From positions 1-50,757 of the forward strand of contig NZ_LGTB01000057.1 of assembly GCF_001238275.1 (NCBI RefSeq): a DNA stretch of 50,757 nt, written 5' to 3'. The notes beneath the pieces are model-generated. The model worked only from the letters and a program-made list of their open reading frames with translations. It did not search any database and was not told the DNA's origin. The translations under genes were made by a program, and so were the position numbers. Shown here one piece after another: positions 43,059 to 50,757 of the stretch (the stretch's first letter is position 1; each line of letters begins with the position of its first letter). Source of the DNA: Bradyrhizobium viridifuturi. GTDB lineage: Bacteria > Pseudomonadota > Alphaproteobacteria > Rhizobiales > Xanthobacteraceae.

Positions 43059-43343
43059 ATGTCAGACGCCTTCGACTATTTCCGGGCCTATGCCGTCCGA
43101 GCTCTTTGCAGGGCCAGATCGATGCCGCGGGGCAAGATGAAGCACCTGCAGCTGGTGGCCGGTCGTATCTACAATCTTCTCAAGAAAGAGGCCGCCTTCG
43201 GCCCAAACACCCAACACCTTGAGGATTTTCGGGCAGCCCAGAAGCTCGAGAGGTCCCTCGATCGCAAGCCGGATGATGGCTCGATCGCTCAGATTCACCT
43301 TGCTCTAGGGAGTAAGCAAAGCACGGGACGGGAGGCTCGTTGA
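43059..43343 (+). CDS. Small conserved hypothetical protein (94 aa)
   Basis: ATG 43059 begins MSDAFDYFRAYAVRALCRAR and continues MPRGKMKHLQLVAGRIYNLL and LEDFRAAQKLERSLDRKPDD. It is helical, basic and complete, and its stop directly precedes the PolX-like start at 43344. By recollection similar proteins accompany repair genes in Bradyrhizobium; the function is unknown. The upstream open frame back to 42765 runs through the ligase promoter and is not used. Confidence 0.65.
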   Translation: MSDAFDYFRAYAVRALCRARSMPRGKMKHLQLVAGRIYNLLKKEAAFGPNTQHLEDFRAAQKLERSLDRKPDDGSIAQIHLALGSKQSTGREAR

Positions 43344-45059
43344 ATGCCCACCGTCGACGCTCCCGGTGTAGCGAGCCTCCTGCGAGAATACGCACAGCGA
43401 ACTGCCTTGCGTGGCGGCAATCCTTACAGAGCCAAGGCCTATTCACGGGCCGCGGATAGCTTGGCGGCTCTTGCTATCCCTCTTCACGTGCTCGTCGCCG
43501 AAGATCGGCTCACGGAGATCCCCGGCGTCGGCGACGCCATAGCCGACATTATCACCAAACTGCACAAGACAGGCACTCATCCGAGCCTCGAAAAGCTCCG
43601 GAAGGAGATTCTGGAGGGGGTGCTCGAGATGCTGGCCGTGCCCGGCCTCCGCCCCGAGAAAGTGCTGCGTCTCTACAAGGATCTCGGCATCACCTCGCTC
43701 GCGGAACTGGAGGCCGCCGCAAAGGATGACCGCATCAAGAAGGCCAAAGGATTCGGTGCCTCGCTGCAGACCAAGATCCTGCAGAACCTCGCCATAGCGA
43801 AAAGCGGTGAAGGCCGCCTCCACCTGCACCGTGCCGCCGCCCTGCTCGCACACGCCAAGGCCTCTCTGCGCAAGTCTCAGCCCGAGCTGAAGCGCATCAC
43901 GATCGCGGGCGATTTCCGCCGAGGCTGCGAGCTCGTCGGCGATCTCACGATCGTTGCGGAGGCTCCCAAGGGCGCCAAGGCACTGAAGCGGTCGCCGGCA
44001 GATGGACTGCAGATCCGACTGTCCGATCGCGAGCACTTCGGAGCCGCTCTTCTCGTCGCCACAGGCTCCTCCGCTCACATCGAACAGCTTCAGGCGCTGG
44101 CGGCGGAGAAGGGACTTCGTTTGGATGCAGACGGCTTGCACAAGGGCCGCACTCTGATCGCGGGCGACGAGGCCGACATCTACCGCGCGCTCGGCCTACC
44201 CTTCATCGATCCTGAACTCCGGGAGGGGCGCGGCGAGATCGAACTCGCTCTGAAGGGGAAACTGCCGAAGCTGGTCACGGACCAGGACCTTCGCGGAATC
44301 CTGCACTGCCACACCGATGCCTCCGACGGCACCGAGACTCTGGACACTATGGCCAAGGCCACACGTCAGCGAGGCTTCGAGTATTTCGGTGTCGCCGACC
44401 ATTCCAAGTCCGCCCACTACGCCGGCGGTCTGTCCGTCGAGAAGATCGTCGAGCAGCACCGGGAAGCAGACCGACTGAACAAGCGCTTCGGCAAGGACTT
44501 CCGGATCCTCAAGGGCATCGAGTCCGACATTCTGGCCGACGGCTCGCTGGACTATCCGGATGACGTGCTCGATCAGTTCGATTTCGTCGTCGCCAGCATC
44601 CACGGCCGCTTCAAGTTGGATCGCAAGGCACAGACCCAGCGCCTGCTTAGGGCCATCTCCGATCCTCATACCACCATCATCGGCCACATGACCGGGCGGC
44701 AGCTCCAGCGGCGGCCCGGCTACGAAATCGACATCGAGAAGGTGCTGCGGGCCTGCGCCAAGCACGACGTCGTCGTCGAGATCAACGCCCACCCATGGCG
44801 GCTCGATCTGGATTGGCGCTGGCACCAGGCGGCGCTCGAATTCGGCTGCATGCTGAGCATCAATCCAGACGCGCACTCGATTCCCGAGCTCGACCACACG
44901 CACTGGGGCGTCGAGATGGCCCGCAAGGGCGGTGTCCCTGCCGACCGCGTCCTGAACGCCATGACGCTTGCGGAGATCACGCGCTACCTCCGCCACAAGC
45001 GGCGCTCACTCGCCCGGGCGCCTGATCGGCGGCAATATATGAATGGGAGATACCGATGA
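43344..45059 (+). CDS. PolX/PHP family protein with altered polymerase centre
   Basis: The protein has 571 residues. The N-terminal HhH region (LRGGNPYRAKAYSRAADSLA, LTEIPGVGDAIADIITKLHK) and the nucleotidyltransferase region follow the PolX layout. However, the metal motif reads AGDFRRGCELVGDLTIVAEA (Asp200, Leu, Thr202), so the second Asp of the polymerase GD-x-D is Thr. The C-terminal PHP domain looks complete: ILHCHTDASDG (His321, His323), FEYFGVADHS, IIGHMTGR, INAHPWRLDLDW and NPDAHS. PolX enzymes fill gaps and have 3'-5' exonuclease/AP activity in PHP. Here nuclease activity is likely and polymerase activity doubtful. The stop overlaps the next start (ATGA). Confidence 0.85.
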   Translation: MPTVDAPGVASLLREYAQRTALRGGNPYRAKAYSRAADSLAALAIPLHVLVAEDRLTEIPGVGDAIADIITKLHKTGTHPSLEKLRKEILEGVLEMLAVPGLRPEKVLRLYKDLGITSLAELEAAAKDDRIKKAKGFGASLQTKILQNLAIAKSGEGRLHLHRAAALLAHAKASLRKSQPELKRITIAGDFRRGCELVGDLTIVAEAPKGAKALKRSPADGLQIRLSDREHFGAALLVATGSSAHIEQLQALAAEKGLRLDADGLHKGRTLIAGDEADIYRALGLPFIDPELREGRGEIELALKGKLPKLVTDQDLRGILHCHTDASDGTETLDTMAKATRQRGFEYFGVADHSKSAHYAGGLSVEKIVEQHREADRLNKRFGKDFRILKGIESDILADGSLDYPDDVLDQFDFVVASIHGRFKLDRKAQTQRLLRAISDPHTTIIGHMTGRQLQRRPGYEIDIEKVLRACAKHDVVVEINAHPWRLDLDWRWHQAALEFGCMLSINPDAHSIPELDHTHWGVEMARKGGVPADRVLNAMTLAEITRYLRHKRRSLARAPDRRQYMNGRYR

Positions 45060-45295
45060 CAGATGTTTCCAAGATCAAGGAGCACATGGACGTGCTGTCG
45101 TCCGATAGGAAGATGGTGGGAAAAGTCGATCATCTGGACGGATCCGACAAGATCAAGCTGACGAAGCAGAGTTCGCCGGACGGTCAGCATCATCACTTCA
45201 TTCCGCTCTCTTGGGTCGATCATGTCGATCAGCACGTGCATCTCAACAAGAGCGGCTCCGACATCACCTCACACTGGCAGCACGCTCAAAGCTGA
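45056..45295 (+). CDS. DUF2171-like small protein
   Basis: The protein has 79 residues; its ATG overlaps the PolX stop by 4 bases. It reads MTDVSKIKEHMDVLSSDRKM then VGKVDHLDGSDKIKLTKQSS and HFIPLSWVDHVDQHVHLNKS. The pattern 'DVxxxDxxxVGxVDxxD...IKLT...H.IPxxWVDxVD..VxL' is that of DUF2171/PRC-like small proteins. It is very rich in His and Asp. No activity is known. Coupling to PolX suggests co-expression. Confidence 0.78.
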   Translation: MTDVSKIKEHMDVLSSDRKMVGKVDHLDGSDKIKLTKQSSPDGQHHHFIPLSWVDHVDQHVHLNKSGSDITSHWQHAQS

Positions 45296-45352
45296 CCAAA
45301 ACGTGCGGCAAAGGCGGAGGCGCCGGCGGGCGTCTCGTTAGGAGGACAACTT

Positions 45353-45556
45353 ATGGGTATCGCGAAATACGAAATATTTGGGAAAGATGGCACTTGGCGC
45401 ATACGCCACGACGGCAAAGCGGAGAATGAATACGCTTCGAAGGAAGCTGCATTCGAGGCTGCAATTGCAGCGGCTTCAATCGCGCTCCGCGAGGGCCACG
45501 ATGTCACAGTGACCGCTCCGTCTAGTGAGACCACAACCGGTGCGGCCAAGCACTAA
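45353..45556 (+). CDS. Small DUF2188-like protein (67 aa)
   Basis: ATG 45353, with AGGAGG 9 to 14 bases upstream, opens MGIAKYEIFGKDGTWRIRHD then ENEYASKEAAFEAAIAAASI and EGHDVTVTAPSS. The beta-hairpin, helix and beta-strand layout (W.I..DG...Y.SKEAAFEAA...A...G..V.V) is like DUF2188 domains. It is complete, 57 bases after the DUF2171-like gene, so it may be in the same transcript. No function is known. Confidence 0.7.
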   Translation: MGIAKYEIFGKDGTWRIRHDGKAENEYASKEAAFEAAIAAASIALREGHDVTVTAPSSETTTGAAKH

Positions 45557-45579
45557 CGAATTCTGGAGACCGAAGCGGG

Positions 45580-46440
45580 TCAAGTGCTTCCAGCGCGCAG
45601 CACCGACGCTTCGAGCTCTGAATCGGTGCGTTCCGATGGCAAAGGCCAAGGTGGCAACGGTGGCAAGCCGAGGACTTCACGCACAGGGCCAAACGAACGT
45701 CGATGGGCAGCGCATGCGCCTAGCCTGGACAGAGCAGCATAATGGGCGCGCACTGGGTAACCCTTGTGGTCAGCGAAGCCGTAGCCGGGATGACGCATGT
45801 CGAGCGTTCGCATCAACGCATCGCGCGAGACCTTCGCCAAAATAGAGGCGGCAGCGATGCTCGCGGATTTGGCGTCGCCCTTGATGATCGCTTGCTGCGG
45901 GATCGCGATGTCCTTCAAGCGTTTCGCGTCGATCAGAAGATGCTGCGGAGTTACCCCCAGCCCTTCAACGGCCCGCCGCATGGCAAGGATTCCCGCCCAG
46001 TAGATGTTGATGGTGTCGATCTCATCAACCTCGACAAACGCGACAGACCATGAGGCCGCCTTTTCCTTGATCTCTTCGGCGAGAGACTCGCGCGAATTCG
46101 CGTCCAGTTTTTTGGAATCGTCGATACCAAGGATGCGCGTGCCGGGCTTGAATATTACCGCCGCAGCGGCGACCGGCCCCGCAAGCGGGCTCATTCCGGC
46201 CTCATCAATACCTGCGACCGCTTCCTTCCCCTCTTGCCAGAGAAGTGTTTCGAAGCGGAGCATCTTGCGAAGCCGCTGCCCTTCGGACCGGTTCTCGAAG
46301 CGCCGCTTTTCAATCGAGGCGAGGATTGAACGCGCTCCCGCGCGGCCGTCGGCGCGCAGCATTTCCTCGAGGCCGGCCTCAAGAGGCCTGCCCTCGATAA
46401 CGTAGCGCTGACGTAATTTTTCGAGTGAGTGGCGGTTCAT
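45580..46440 (-). CDS. rnhB: Ribonuclease HII-like protein with GMS in place of GRG
   Basis: The protein has 286 residues from ATG 46440. An N-terminal extension of about 75 residues (including EGRPLEAGLEEMLRADGRAG) precedes the RNase HII core: GIDEAGMSPLAGPVAAAAVI (Asp79, Glu80), DDSKKLDANSRE, LLIDAKRL, KGDAKSASIAAASILAKVSRD and RHPGYGFADHKGYPVRAHYA. The four catalytic acids are present. The GRG loop after DEA, which reads the 2'-hydroxyl at the RNA-DNA junction, is Gly82-Met83-Ser84. It should cut RNA in DNA duplexes, but junction preference may differ. It is convergent with the DUF2188-like gene. It may be a second rnhB copy rather than the housekeeping one. Confidence 0.85.
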   Translation of the reverse strand: MNRHSLEKLRQRYVIEGRPLEAGLEEMLRADGRAGARSILASIEKRRFENRSEGQRLRKMLRFETLLWQEGKEAVAGIDEAGMSPLAGPVAAAAVIFKPGTRILGIDDSKKLDANSRESLAEEIKEKAASWSVAFVEVDEIDTINIYWAGILAMRRAVEGLGVTPQHLLIDAKRLKDIAIPQQAIIKGDAKSASIAAASILAKVSRDALMRTLDMRHPGYGFADHKGYPVRAHYAALSRLGACAAHRRSFGPVREVLGLPPLPPWPLPSERTDSELEASVLRAGST

Positions 46441-46653
46441 GAGACCCCTCGACTGGAATAAGACCGGTGATCGCCAAGCTTTGTGGCGATTATCTGATGT
46501 CACAGCCAAGGAACTCTAGCGTTCACTGTTGTCGTGGCCTTCTGCGCCGTCCCGGCAAACAGGTAATGGCGGTGCGGTTGGGACTGGGGAGGCCATCGAC
46601 AGTCCGTGACTTCCGAGCCGCCGCGCCAAGCTTTATTGGACCTCGATCACAAT

Positions 46654-47070
46654 TCAGGAGGCGTTGGCTCTGGTCCGTTCGCGCGCTTCGCGGCGACGTT
46701 CACGGCGTTCGCGCCGCCGCTTGGCCCGATCTGCGGGCTGCCGAAGCGGGGGAACGGGCGCTGGCGAGCTCGCGATGGTCTCCCCAACCGAAGGCGTCTG
46801 GATCGCCTCCGAGGCTGCTGGGCGGGACTCCATGAACTCGAGAACGGCCCGCCCCTGAGCAGTGATCTTCCATCCGCCGCTTATGCGCTCGACGAGTCCT
46901 TGCGAGAAGATGTCGAGATCCGGAACCCGCGCAGCGAGGCGCCGGGTGCGATCCGCCCAATCGCGGCCGCTTGTCACCAGGATGGCCATGTCGCGTTTGA
47001 GGTCCTCCATGACGGCGAAGCCGTCCGGATAGCTCACCAGGATCTTGAGGACCGTCACCTGGAAGTTCAC
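46654..47070 (-). CDS. Conserved hypothetical winged-helix-like protein (138 aa)
   Basis: ATG 47070 begins MNFQVTVLKILVSYPDGFAV then MEDLKRDMAILVTSGRDWAD, FSQGLVERISGGWKITAQGR and AVLEFMESRPAA. The first 85 residues resemble a winged helix ('..SQGLVER..GGWKIT.xGRAVLE'), as in small DNA-binding proteins. The C-terminal 40 residues are strongly basic (AKRRRERRERRREARERTRA). I know similar proteins as uncharacterised in Bradyrhizobium. DNA binding is inferred. It lies 16 bases downstream of a small gene in the same direction. Confidence 0.72.
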   Translation of the reverse strand: MNFQVTVLKILVSYPDGFAVMEDLKRDMAILVTSGRDWADRTRRLAARVPDLDIFSQGLVERISGGWKITAQGRAVLEFMESRPAASEAIQTPSVGETIASSPAPVPPLRQPADRAKRRRERRERRREARERTRANAS

Positions 47071-47086
47071 GCCCGCCCCGGATCGA

Positions 47087-47287
47087 TCAGCGCCACATGG
47101 TGGGCGCTCGGGACAGGGCGTCGCGGCCGACCTGCCTGAGGCTATCGGGCGAAACCTCGCCTCTGGTCGCGGCCTCCAGGATCTTCGATGCGACGTGAGT
47201 ACGTGCTTCGATCTCGCGGTGCGAGACGGTTTCGCATACTTCGTCGAGGACCGCGCGCAAAAGCGCGGTTGTTGTGGTGTCGAACAT
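47087..47287 (-). CDS. Small conserved hypothetical protein (66 aa)
   Basis: ATG 47287, with GGGGGCAG upstream, opens MFDTTTTALLRAVLDEVCET and continues SHREIEARTHVASKILEAAT and DSLRQVGRDALSRAPTMWR. It is fully helical. The 'RTHVASKILEAATRGE' core is familiar from rhizobial hypothetical proteins, without function. It is the upstream member of a pair with the 138-residue gene at 46654. Confidence 0.68.
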   Translation of the reverse strand: MFDTTTTALLRAVLDEVCETVSHREIEARTHVASKILEAATRGEVSPDSLRQVGRDALSRAPTMWR

Positions 47288-47498
47288 GAGCTGCCCCCAT
47301 CAGGGAAAACGACACTCTAGCTCAATTTTGGCGCTGAGGAATCAACCATGTTAAGTCTTGCGGCAAGCCTTCCGGTCGGAAAACCGCGGCTTGAAGGATC
47401 CATGCGATCTCACGTAGACTGACGGTCCGGGACCAAGCAGACTCCCGGCGAGACTTCGGTCCAAGTTCTGCGCAGCACGCAACACGTGGAGCTTGCGC

Positions 47499-48533
47499 AT
47501 GGATAGCGAACGACAACCCTCGTCCAGACGTACCGTTGCCATCCTCTCGCGAGGAGATGCCGTCGTACGTCGAGATGCCACCTCGAAAAGCGGCCGCTTC
47601 GTCGACGTCTTCGAAGCGCTCGCAGCCGTGGGCGTCGAAGGGCGCCCAGCCATCTACGACGAAAGCTTCGCCAACGCCGTCCGCGAAGAACTGCTCGCAG
47701 TGGACGGCGTGCTCGTCTGGGTCAACCCAATTCAAGACGGCCGAAACCGCGCCGATCTCGACGCGCTGCTGCGCGACGTCGCCGCGCAGGGCGTGTGGGT
47801 GAGCACTCATCCCGACGTCATACTCAAGATGGGTACCAAGGAGGTCCTTTACCGCACCCGCTCGATGGGTTGGGGATCAGACACGGCCCTGTATCAAACC
47901 GCCGCGGTGATGCGCGCCGAGTTGCCGGTCCGGCTCGCCGCCGGGCCACGGGTGATCAAACGCAACCACGGCAACGGCGGCCGAGGCGTCTGGAAGGTCG
48001 AGAAGCTGCCGGATTCATCCAGGATCAAAGTCCTGGACGCGACTAAGGACGCGCCGGAGGAACTGACGCTCGATGATTTCCTGCATCGCTGCGCGGAGTA
48101 TTTCGAGAACGGCAGCGTCATCGACCAAGCGTTCCAGCCCCGCCTGAGCGAAGGCGTCGTGCGCTGCTACATGGCCGGCGACCGCTGCGCCGGCTTCGGT
48201 TATCACAAGGTCAAAGCCCTGGTCGAGCCGCCTTCCGCGCGCGCCGGGGCCGGCCCGCGGCTCTACACGTCCAACGCCGACCCGCGCTTCCAGCGGCTGC
48301 GGCGATTGATGGAGGACGAGTGGACGCCGCAGCTCACCTCATTGCTGGACATCGCGCGAGACGACCTGCCCGCGATCTGGGACGCCGACTTCATGCTCGG
48401 TCCCGTCCAGGCCGATGGAAGCGACAGCTACGTGCTCGGCGAGATCAACGTCAGCTCGGTGCATCCCTATCCGAGTGAAGCGCCGACAGAGATCGCCAGG
48501 CGGGTTGCCGACCGGCTGCAGCTTAAGCTCTGA
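47499..48533 (+). CDS. Cj0069-like ATP-grasp-fold protein
   Basis: The protein has 344 residues from ATG 47499 (TTG 47493 possible). The N-terminal domain (TVAILSRGDAVVRRDATSKS, GVLVWVNPIQDGRNRADLDA) and the central ATP-grasp-like part (PRVIKRNHGNGGRGVWKVEK, VIDQAFQPRLSEGVVRCYMA, then YVLGEINVSSVHPYPSEAPT) agree with the Cj0069 family, whose reaction is not known. ATP-grasp enzymes join a carboxylate to an amine or thiol. It begins a three-gene unit with the ABC transporter genes, three bases before the ATPase start, so a link to the transported substrate is likely. Confidence 0.8.
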   Translation: MDSERQPSSRRTVAILSRGDAVVRRDATSKSGRFVDVFEALAAVGVEGRPAIYDESFANAVREELLAVDGVLVWVNPIQDGRNRADLDALLRDVAAQGVWVSTHPDVILKMGTKEVLYRTRSMGWGSDTALYQTAAVMRAELPVRLAAGPRVIKRNHGNGGRGVWKVEKLPDSSRIKVLDATKDAPEELTLDDFLHRCAEYFENGSVIDQAFQPRLSEGVVRCYMAGDRCAGFGYHKVKALVEPPSARAGAGPRLYTSNADPRFQRLRRLMEDEWTPQLTSLLDIARDDLPAIWDADFMLGPVQADGSDSYVLGEINVSSVHPYPSEAPTEIARRVADRLQLKL

Positions 48534-48536
48534 CGC

Positions 48537-49133
48537 ATGCTGACGGTCAACGGGCTCAAGCGCCTGCACCTCTGCGTATCATTCGACCTGCAGGACGGCG
48601 AATGCGTCGCCCTGCAGGGGCCGTCTGGAGTCGGAAAGACCTTGCTGCTCCGCTCCATCGCGGATCTCGATCCAAACGAAGGAACGGTCAAGCTAGACGG
48701 CACGCTCAGAGAGGCGATGCCCGCCCCGGCCTGGCGAAGGCGGGTGACCTACCTCGCCGCCGAACCCGGCTGGTGGTCCGACACTGTGCGGGAGCACTTC
48801 ACCGCTTGGGATGATGCCCTGCCGCTGGTCACGCGCCTGGGGTTGCCGGACGACTGCGGACCTTGGTCGATCCAACGGCTTTCGACCGGCGAGAGACAGC
48901 GATTGGGGCTCGTGCGGTCGCTCATGCTGCGATCGCGGGTGCTTCTGCTGGACGAGACAACCTCTGCGCTCGACCCGGCATCCGTTACAGCCGTGGAAGC
49001 CTTGATTGCCGAACGCATTGCGAATGGAACGAGCGTGCTCTGGAGTACCCACGACCACGGCCAAGCCCGGCGCGTCGGGTCACGGATTTTCGCAATGAAG
49101 TCCGACGGCGGCATCGAGGAAAGCCGGCCGTGA
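48537..49133 (+). CDS. ABC transporter ATPase, FetA/YbbL-like
   Basis: The protein has 198 residues, short as in FetA. It has Walker A GPSGVGKT (res 28-35), signature LSTGERQR, Walker B VLLLDETTSAL and switch histidine in WSTHDHGQA. The Q-loop region reads YLAAEPGWWSDTV, with AEP before the tryptophans, as in FetA-type ATPases. With the UPF0014 permease encoded next it should form an inner-membrane exporter; the Escherichia coli pair FetAB is implicated in iron export. The next gene's GTG start overlaps its stop (GTGA). Confidence 0.85.
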   Translation: MLTVNGLKRLHLCVSFDLQDGECVALQGPSGVGKTLLLRSIADLDPNEGTVKLDGTLREAMPAPAWRRRVTYLAAEPGWWSDTVREHFTAWDDALPLVTRLGLPDDCGPWSIQRLSTGERQRLGLVRSLMLRSRVLLLDETTSALDPASVTAVEALIAERIANGTSVLWSTHDHGQARRVGSRIFAMKSDGGIEESRP

Positions 49134-49924
49134 CCTACATCCAGCTCTCGTACGGCAACCTGGTGCTGCCCGCGCTCCTTGTCGTCATGGACGGCGTCCT
49201 GTCGCTCGTGCTCCGCCTCAAGCTCGAGAAGCAACTGGCCATTGCGACCATGCGCATGGTGGTTCAGCTCGTTCTCGTCGGATTCGTTCTGACGTTCCTG
49301 TTTGCTGCAGTGTCGCCGCTCTGGACCGCTCTCGCCGCCCTGATCATGGTCCTATTCGCTTCGCGGGAGATCGTCGCGCGACAGAAGCGACGATTGACGG
49401 GTGTTTGGAAGTACGGCCTAGGAGCAACATGTACCCTTCTCGCCGCCGGCACCGTCACGATGTTCGCGCTCCTGACAGAGCTACGCCCGGATCCTTGGTA
49501 TCACCCACGTTATGCGTTGCCTTTGCTAGGCATGATGCTGGGCAACACGATGACCGGAATAAGCCTCGGCTTGGACGTGCTGACAAACAGCCTGGTGCGC
49601 GAACGAACTGCCGTAGAAGCTTGTCTTGCACTCGGCGGCACCCGACACCAGGCCCTGTTGCCGATCATACGGGACGCGTTGAGAAGCGGCTTCATGCCGA
49701 TCATGAACAGTATGGCGGCGATCGGCCTCGTTTCCTTGCCGGGTATGATGACGGGCCAGATTCTCGCAGGCGTTGAGCCGGTCGATGCAGTAAAATATCA
49801 ACTGTTGATCATGTTTCTAATTGCTGGCGGGACCGGGCTGGGAACGTTGGCCGCGGTCCTGGGCGGCGCACGTCTGCTGACCGATCACCGACACCGGCTA
49901 CGTCTCGATCGCATTTTGACCTAA
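49130..49924 (+). CDS. ABC transporter permease, FetB/UPF0014 family
   Basis: The protein has 264 residues from GTG 49130. About seven membrane helices are visible (for example LVLPALLVVMDGVLSLVLRL and QLVLVGFVLTFLFAAVSPLW). Family hallmarks are LLGMMLGNTMTGISLGLDVL, AVEACLALGGTRHQALLPII and MAAIGLVSLPGMMTGQILAG. It pairs with the upstream ATPase. An iron or other metal/solute export role follows from FetB; the Cj0069-like partner is not part of the E. coli arrangement, so the substrate may differ. Confidence 0.87.
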   Translation: MTYIQLSYGNLVLPALLVVMDGVLSLVLRLKLEKQLAIATMRMVVQLVLVGFVLTFLFAAVSPLWTALAALIMVLFASREIVARQKRRLTGVWKYGLGATCTLLAAGTVTMFALLTELRPDPWYHPRYALPLLGMMLGNTMTGISLGLDVLTNSLVRERTAVEACLALGGTRHQALLPIIRDALRSGFMPIMNSMAAIGLVSLPGMMTGQILAGVEPVDAVKYQLLIMFLIAGGTGLGTLAAVLGGARLLTDHRHRLRLDRILT

Positions 49925-50132
49925 AATTAGGGATGCGGTCTCGCTCTGTCGAAAATAGGTAGCGGATTGAAGAAACTCCATTTGAGACCGTAGCCGTCGG
50001 CGACCTTCAAGCAACAGCTCATTATCACCTCCACTTCTGGCCCTCGGCGTCATTTAGCTGCCTGCAGAATTTGGTTGCCATCGAGGCATAGCGGACCCTG
50101 GCAAGCCCTACGCTGGAAGATAGATTCGCGGT

Positions 50133-50747
50133 CTAACCGCGCGCGCCTCGCAGCGCTGCTTCCAGTCGCGCCTTCTCTTTATCCCAGCGGGTTTCTTCTG
50201 CCTGCGACCTCTTCTCGATAGCGTCGAGCTCAGCCTGGATGGCCGCAGCCCGCTTCGCGTGCTCCTGTTCGGCCTTGTCCAACGCAGCCTGTGCCTTGTC
50301 GACCGCCTGCTGACGGCGTTCACGCTCCTTCTGCCTGGCAGCCTCCTCTTTCGCTCGTTCAAGCTCGCGGCGCCTCTCTTCCCGTTGGTAGTCGAGAGCG
50401 GCCTTGCGCTCCGCCGCCTTGTCGACGGGGCGAGAGGAAGGCTTCTTCGCCTTTGAGCCTTTCGACTTGCGGGCAGCTTTCGTTGGTCTGCCGCCCTCAA
50501 GATTAGTGGGCAGGTCGGCATGCTCTTTGAAAGATCCGTCGGATCCGACCGGGCGCCTGAGCACGACGCCAGGCTTTGCCATGGTTGCGGCGATGACGTC
50601 CGGATCATCGCTTTCCTTCGCCGCGCCCTGATGAAAGAGATTGCTGTCTGCGCCCCACGCTTCGAGCGCAGCTTTCATGGAAGGAGCGGCTATAGCCAGA
50701 TCGAAGAAGCCCAGCGACGTCTGGTAGGTTTTCAGTTTTCTGGCCAT
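50133..50747 (-). CDS. TolA-like coiled-coil hypothetical protein
   Basis: The protein has 204 residues from ATG 50747. A compact N-terminal part (MARKLKTYQTSLGFFDLAIA, APSMKAALEAWGADSNLFHQ) resembles a small domain that recurs in alphaproteobacteria, followed by a linker rich in Lys, Ser and Pro. Then comes a long charged helix from about residue 108 to the end (ERKAALDYQREERRRELERA, QAVDKAQAALDKAEQEHAKR). Such proteins are often labelled cell-envelope biogenesis TolA-like because of the helix composition only. There is no membrane segment. Its role is not known. Confidence 0.7.
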   Translation of the reverse strand: MARKLKTYQTSLGFFDLAIAAPSMKAALEAWGADSNLFHQGAAKESDDPDVIAATMAKPGVVLRRPVGSDGSFKEHADLPTNLEGGRPTKAARKSKGSKAKKPSSRPVDKAAERKAALDYQREERRRELERAKEEAARQKERERRQQAVDKAQAALDKAEQEHAKRAAAIQAELDAIEKRSQAEETRWDKEKARLEAALRGARG

Positions 50748-50757
50748 CGGTCTGATC

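Noticed and set aside
1..50757. CRISPR array, rRNA, tRNA, integrase or clear attachment sites
   Set aside because: No regularly spaced short repeats, rRNA blocks, tRNA cloverleaf or tyrosine/serine integrase motifs were seen while reading; a systematic scan would be needed to exclude tRNA fully.

Overview
The window looks like a GC-rich alphaproteobacterial chromosome, most likely a Bradyrhizobium or close relative. That rests on codon usage, on the rhizobial types of insertion sequence present (IS66, IS3, IS481, IS256, IS110, IS4 and ISNCY-like pieces), and on small repair-associated proteins typical of that group. No rRNA, tRNA or CRISPR array was seen. This is recognition from the sequence alone; no database search was run.

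Layout. 1-1.3 kb: a nest of broken insertion sequences. 1.36-4.67 kb: a two-gene leftward operon for polysaccharide synthesis (HlyD-like adaptor, then a cellulose-synthase-like GT2 enzyme with a PilZ tail). 5.8-9.0 kb: cyclic-di-GMP genes, namely a membrane sensor split from its GGDEF domain by frame changes, and a GGDEF-EAL protein. 9.2-17.2 kb: a decayed zone of IS256, IS110, IS3, IS4 and ISNCY fragments, a diverged direct repeat of about 0.6-0.75 kb carrying tiny 'EWxEG' ORFs, an AlpA-like regulator, a WGR protein and the tail of a dead AbiEii toxin.

17.3-38.6 kb is a dense accessory island resembling a defence island. It holds (a) a leftward ubiquitin-like operon, Ubl (C-terminal GGGG) - E2-like - JAB peptidase - E1, with overlapping start and stop codons and a DUF2235 phospholipase-like gene downstream; the JAB gene carries a one-base frameshift inside its metal-binding motif. 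(b) A divergent RHH - GNAT - XRE - ImmA/IrrE operon, sharing a promoter region that contains a palindrome. (c) A pair of exported proteins, a DUF900-type alpha/beta hydrolase and a TPR-CHAT caspase-like protease. (d) A protein of unknown function with a possible PD-(D/E)XK core. (e) Three rightward membrane genes ending in an M48-like HEVSH metallopeptidase. (f) A 68-residue peptide translationally coupled to a radical SAM/SPASM enzyme, a candidate RiPP system. (g) An AbiE type IV toxin-antitoxin locus with a frameshifted toxin, clear operator palindromes and a second, divergent, frameshifted AbiEi-like antitoxin.

39-50.8 kb is calmer and mainly concerns DNA metabolism: a DUF2130 nuclease-like protein, several small conserved proteins, an ATP-dependent DNA ligase of the LigD type, a PolX/PHP protein whose polymerase centre is altered, a ribonuclease HII with an unusual GMS in place of GRG, then a Cj0069-like ATP-grasp protein in an operon with a FetA/FetB-like ABC exporter, and a coiled-coil protein at the right edge.

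The most interesting systems are the peptide/radical SAM pair and the ubiquitin-like conjugation operon. Several toxin and defence genes here are freshly broken by one- or two-base changes, which suggests recent loss, phase-like variation or sequencing errors; only resequencing would decide.
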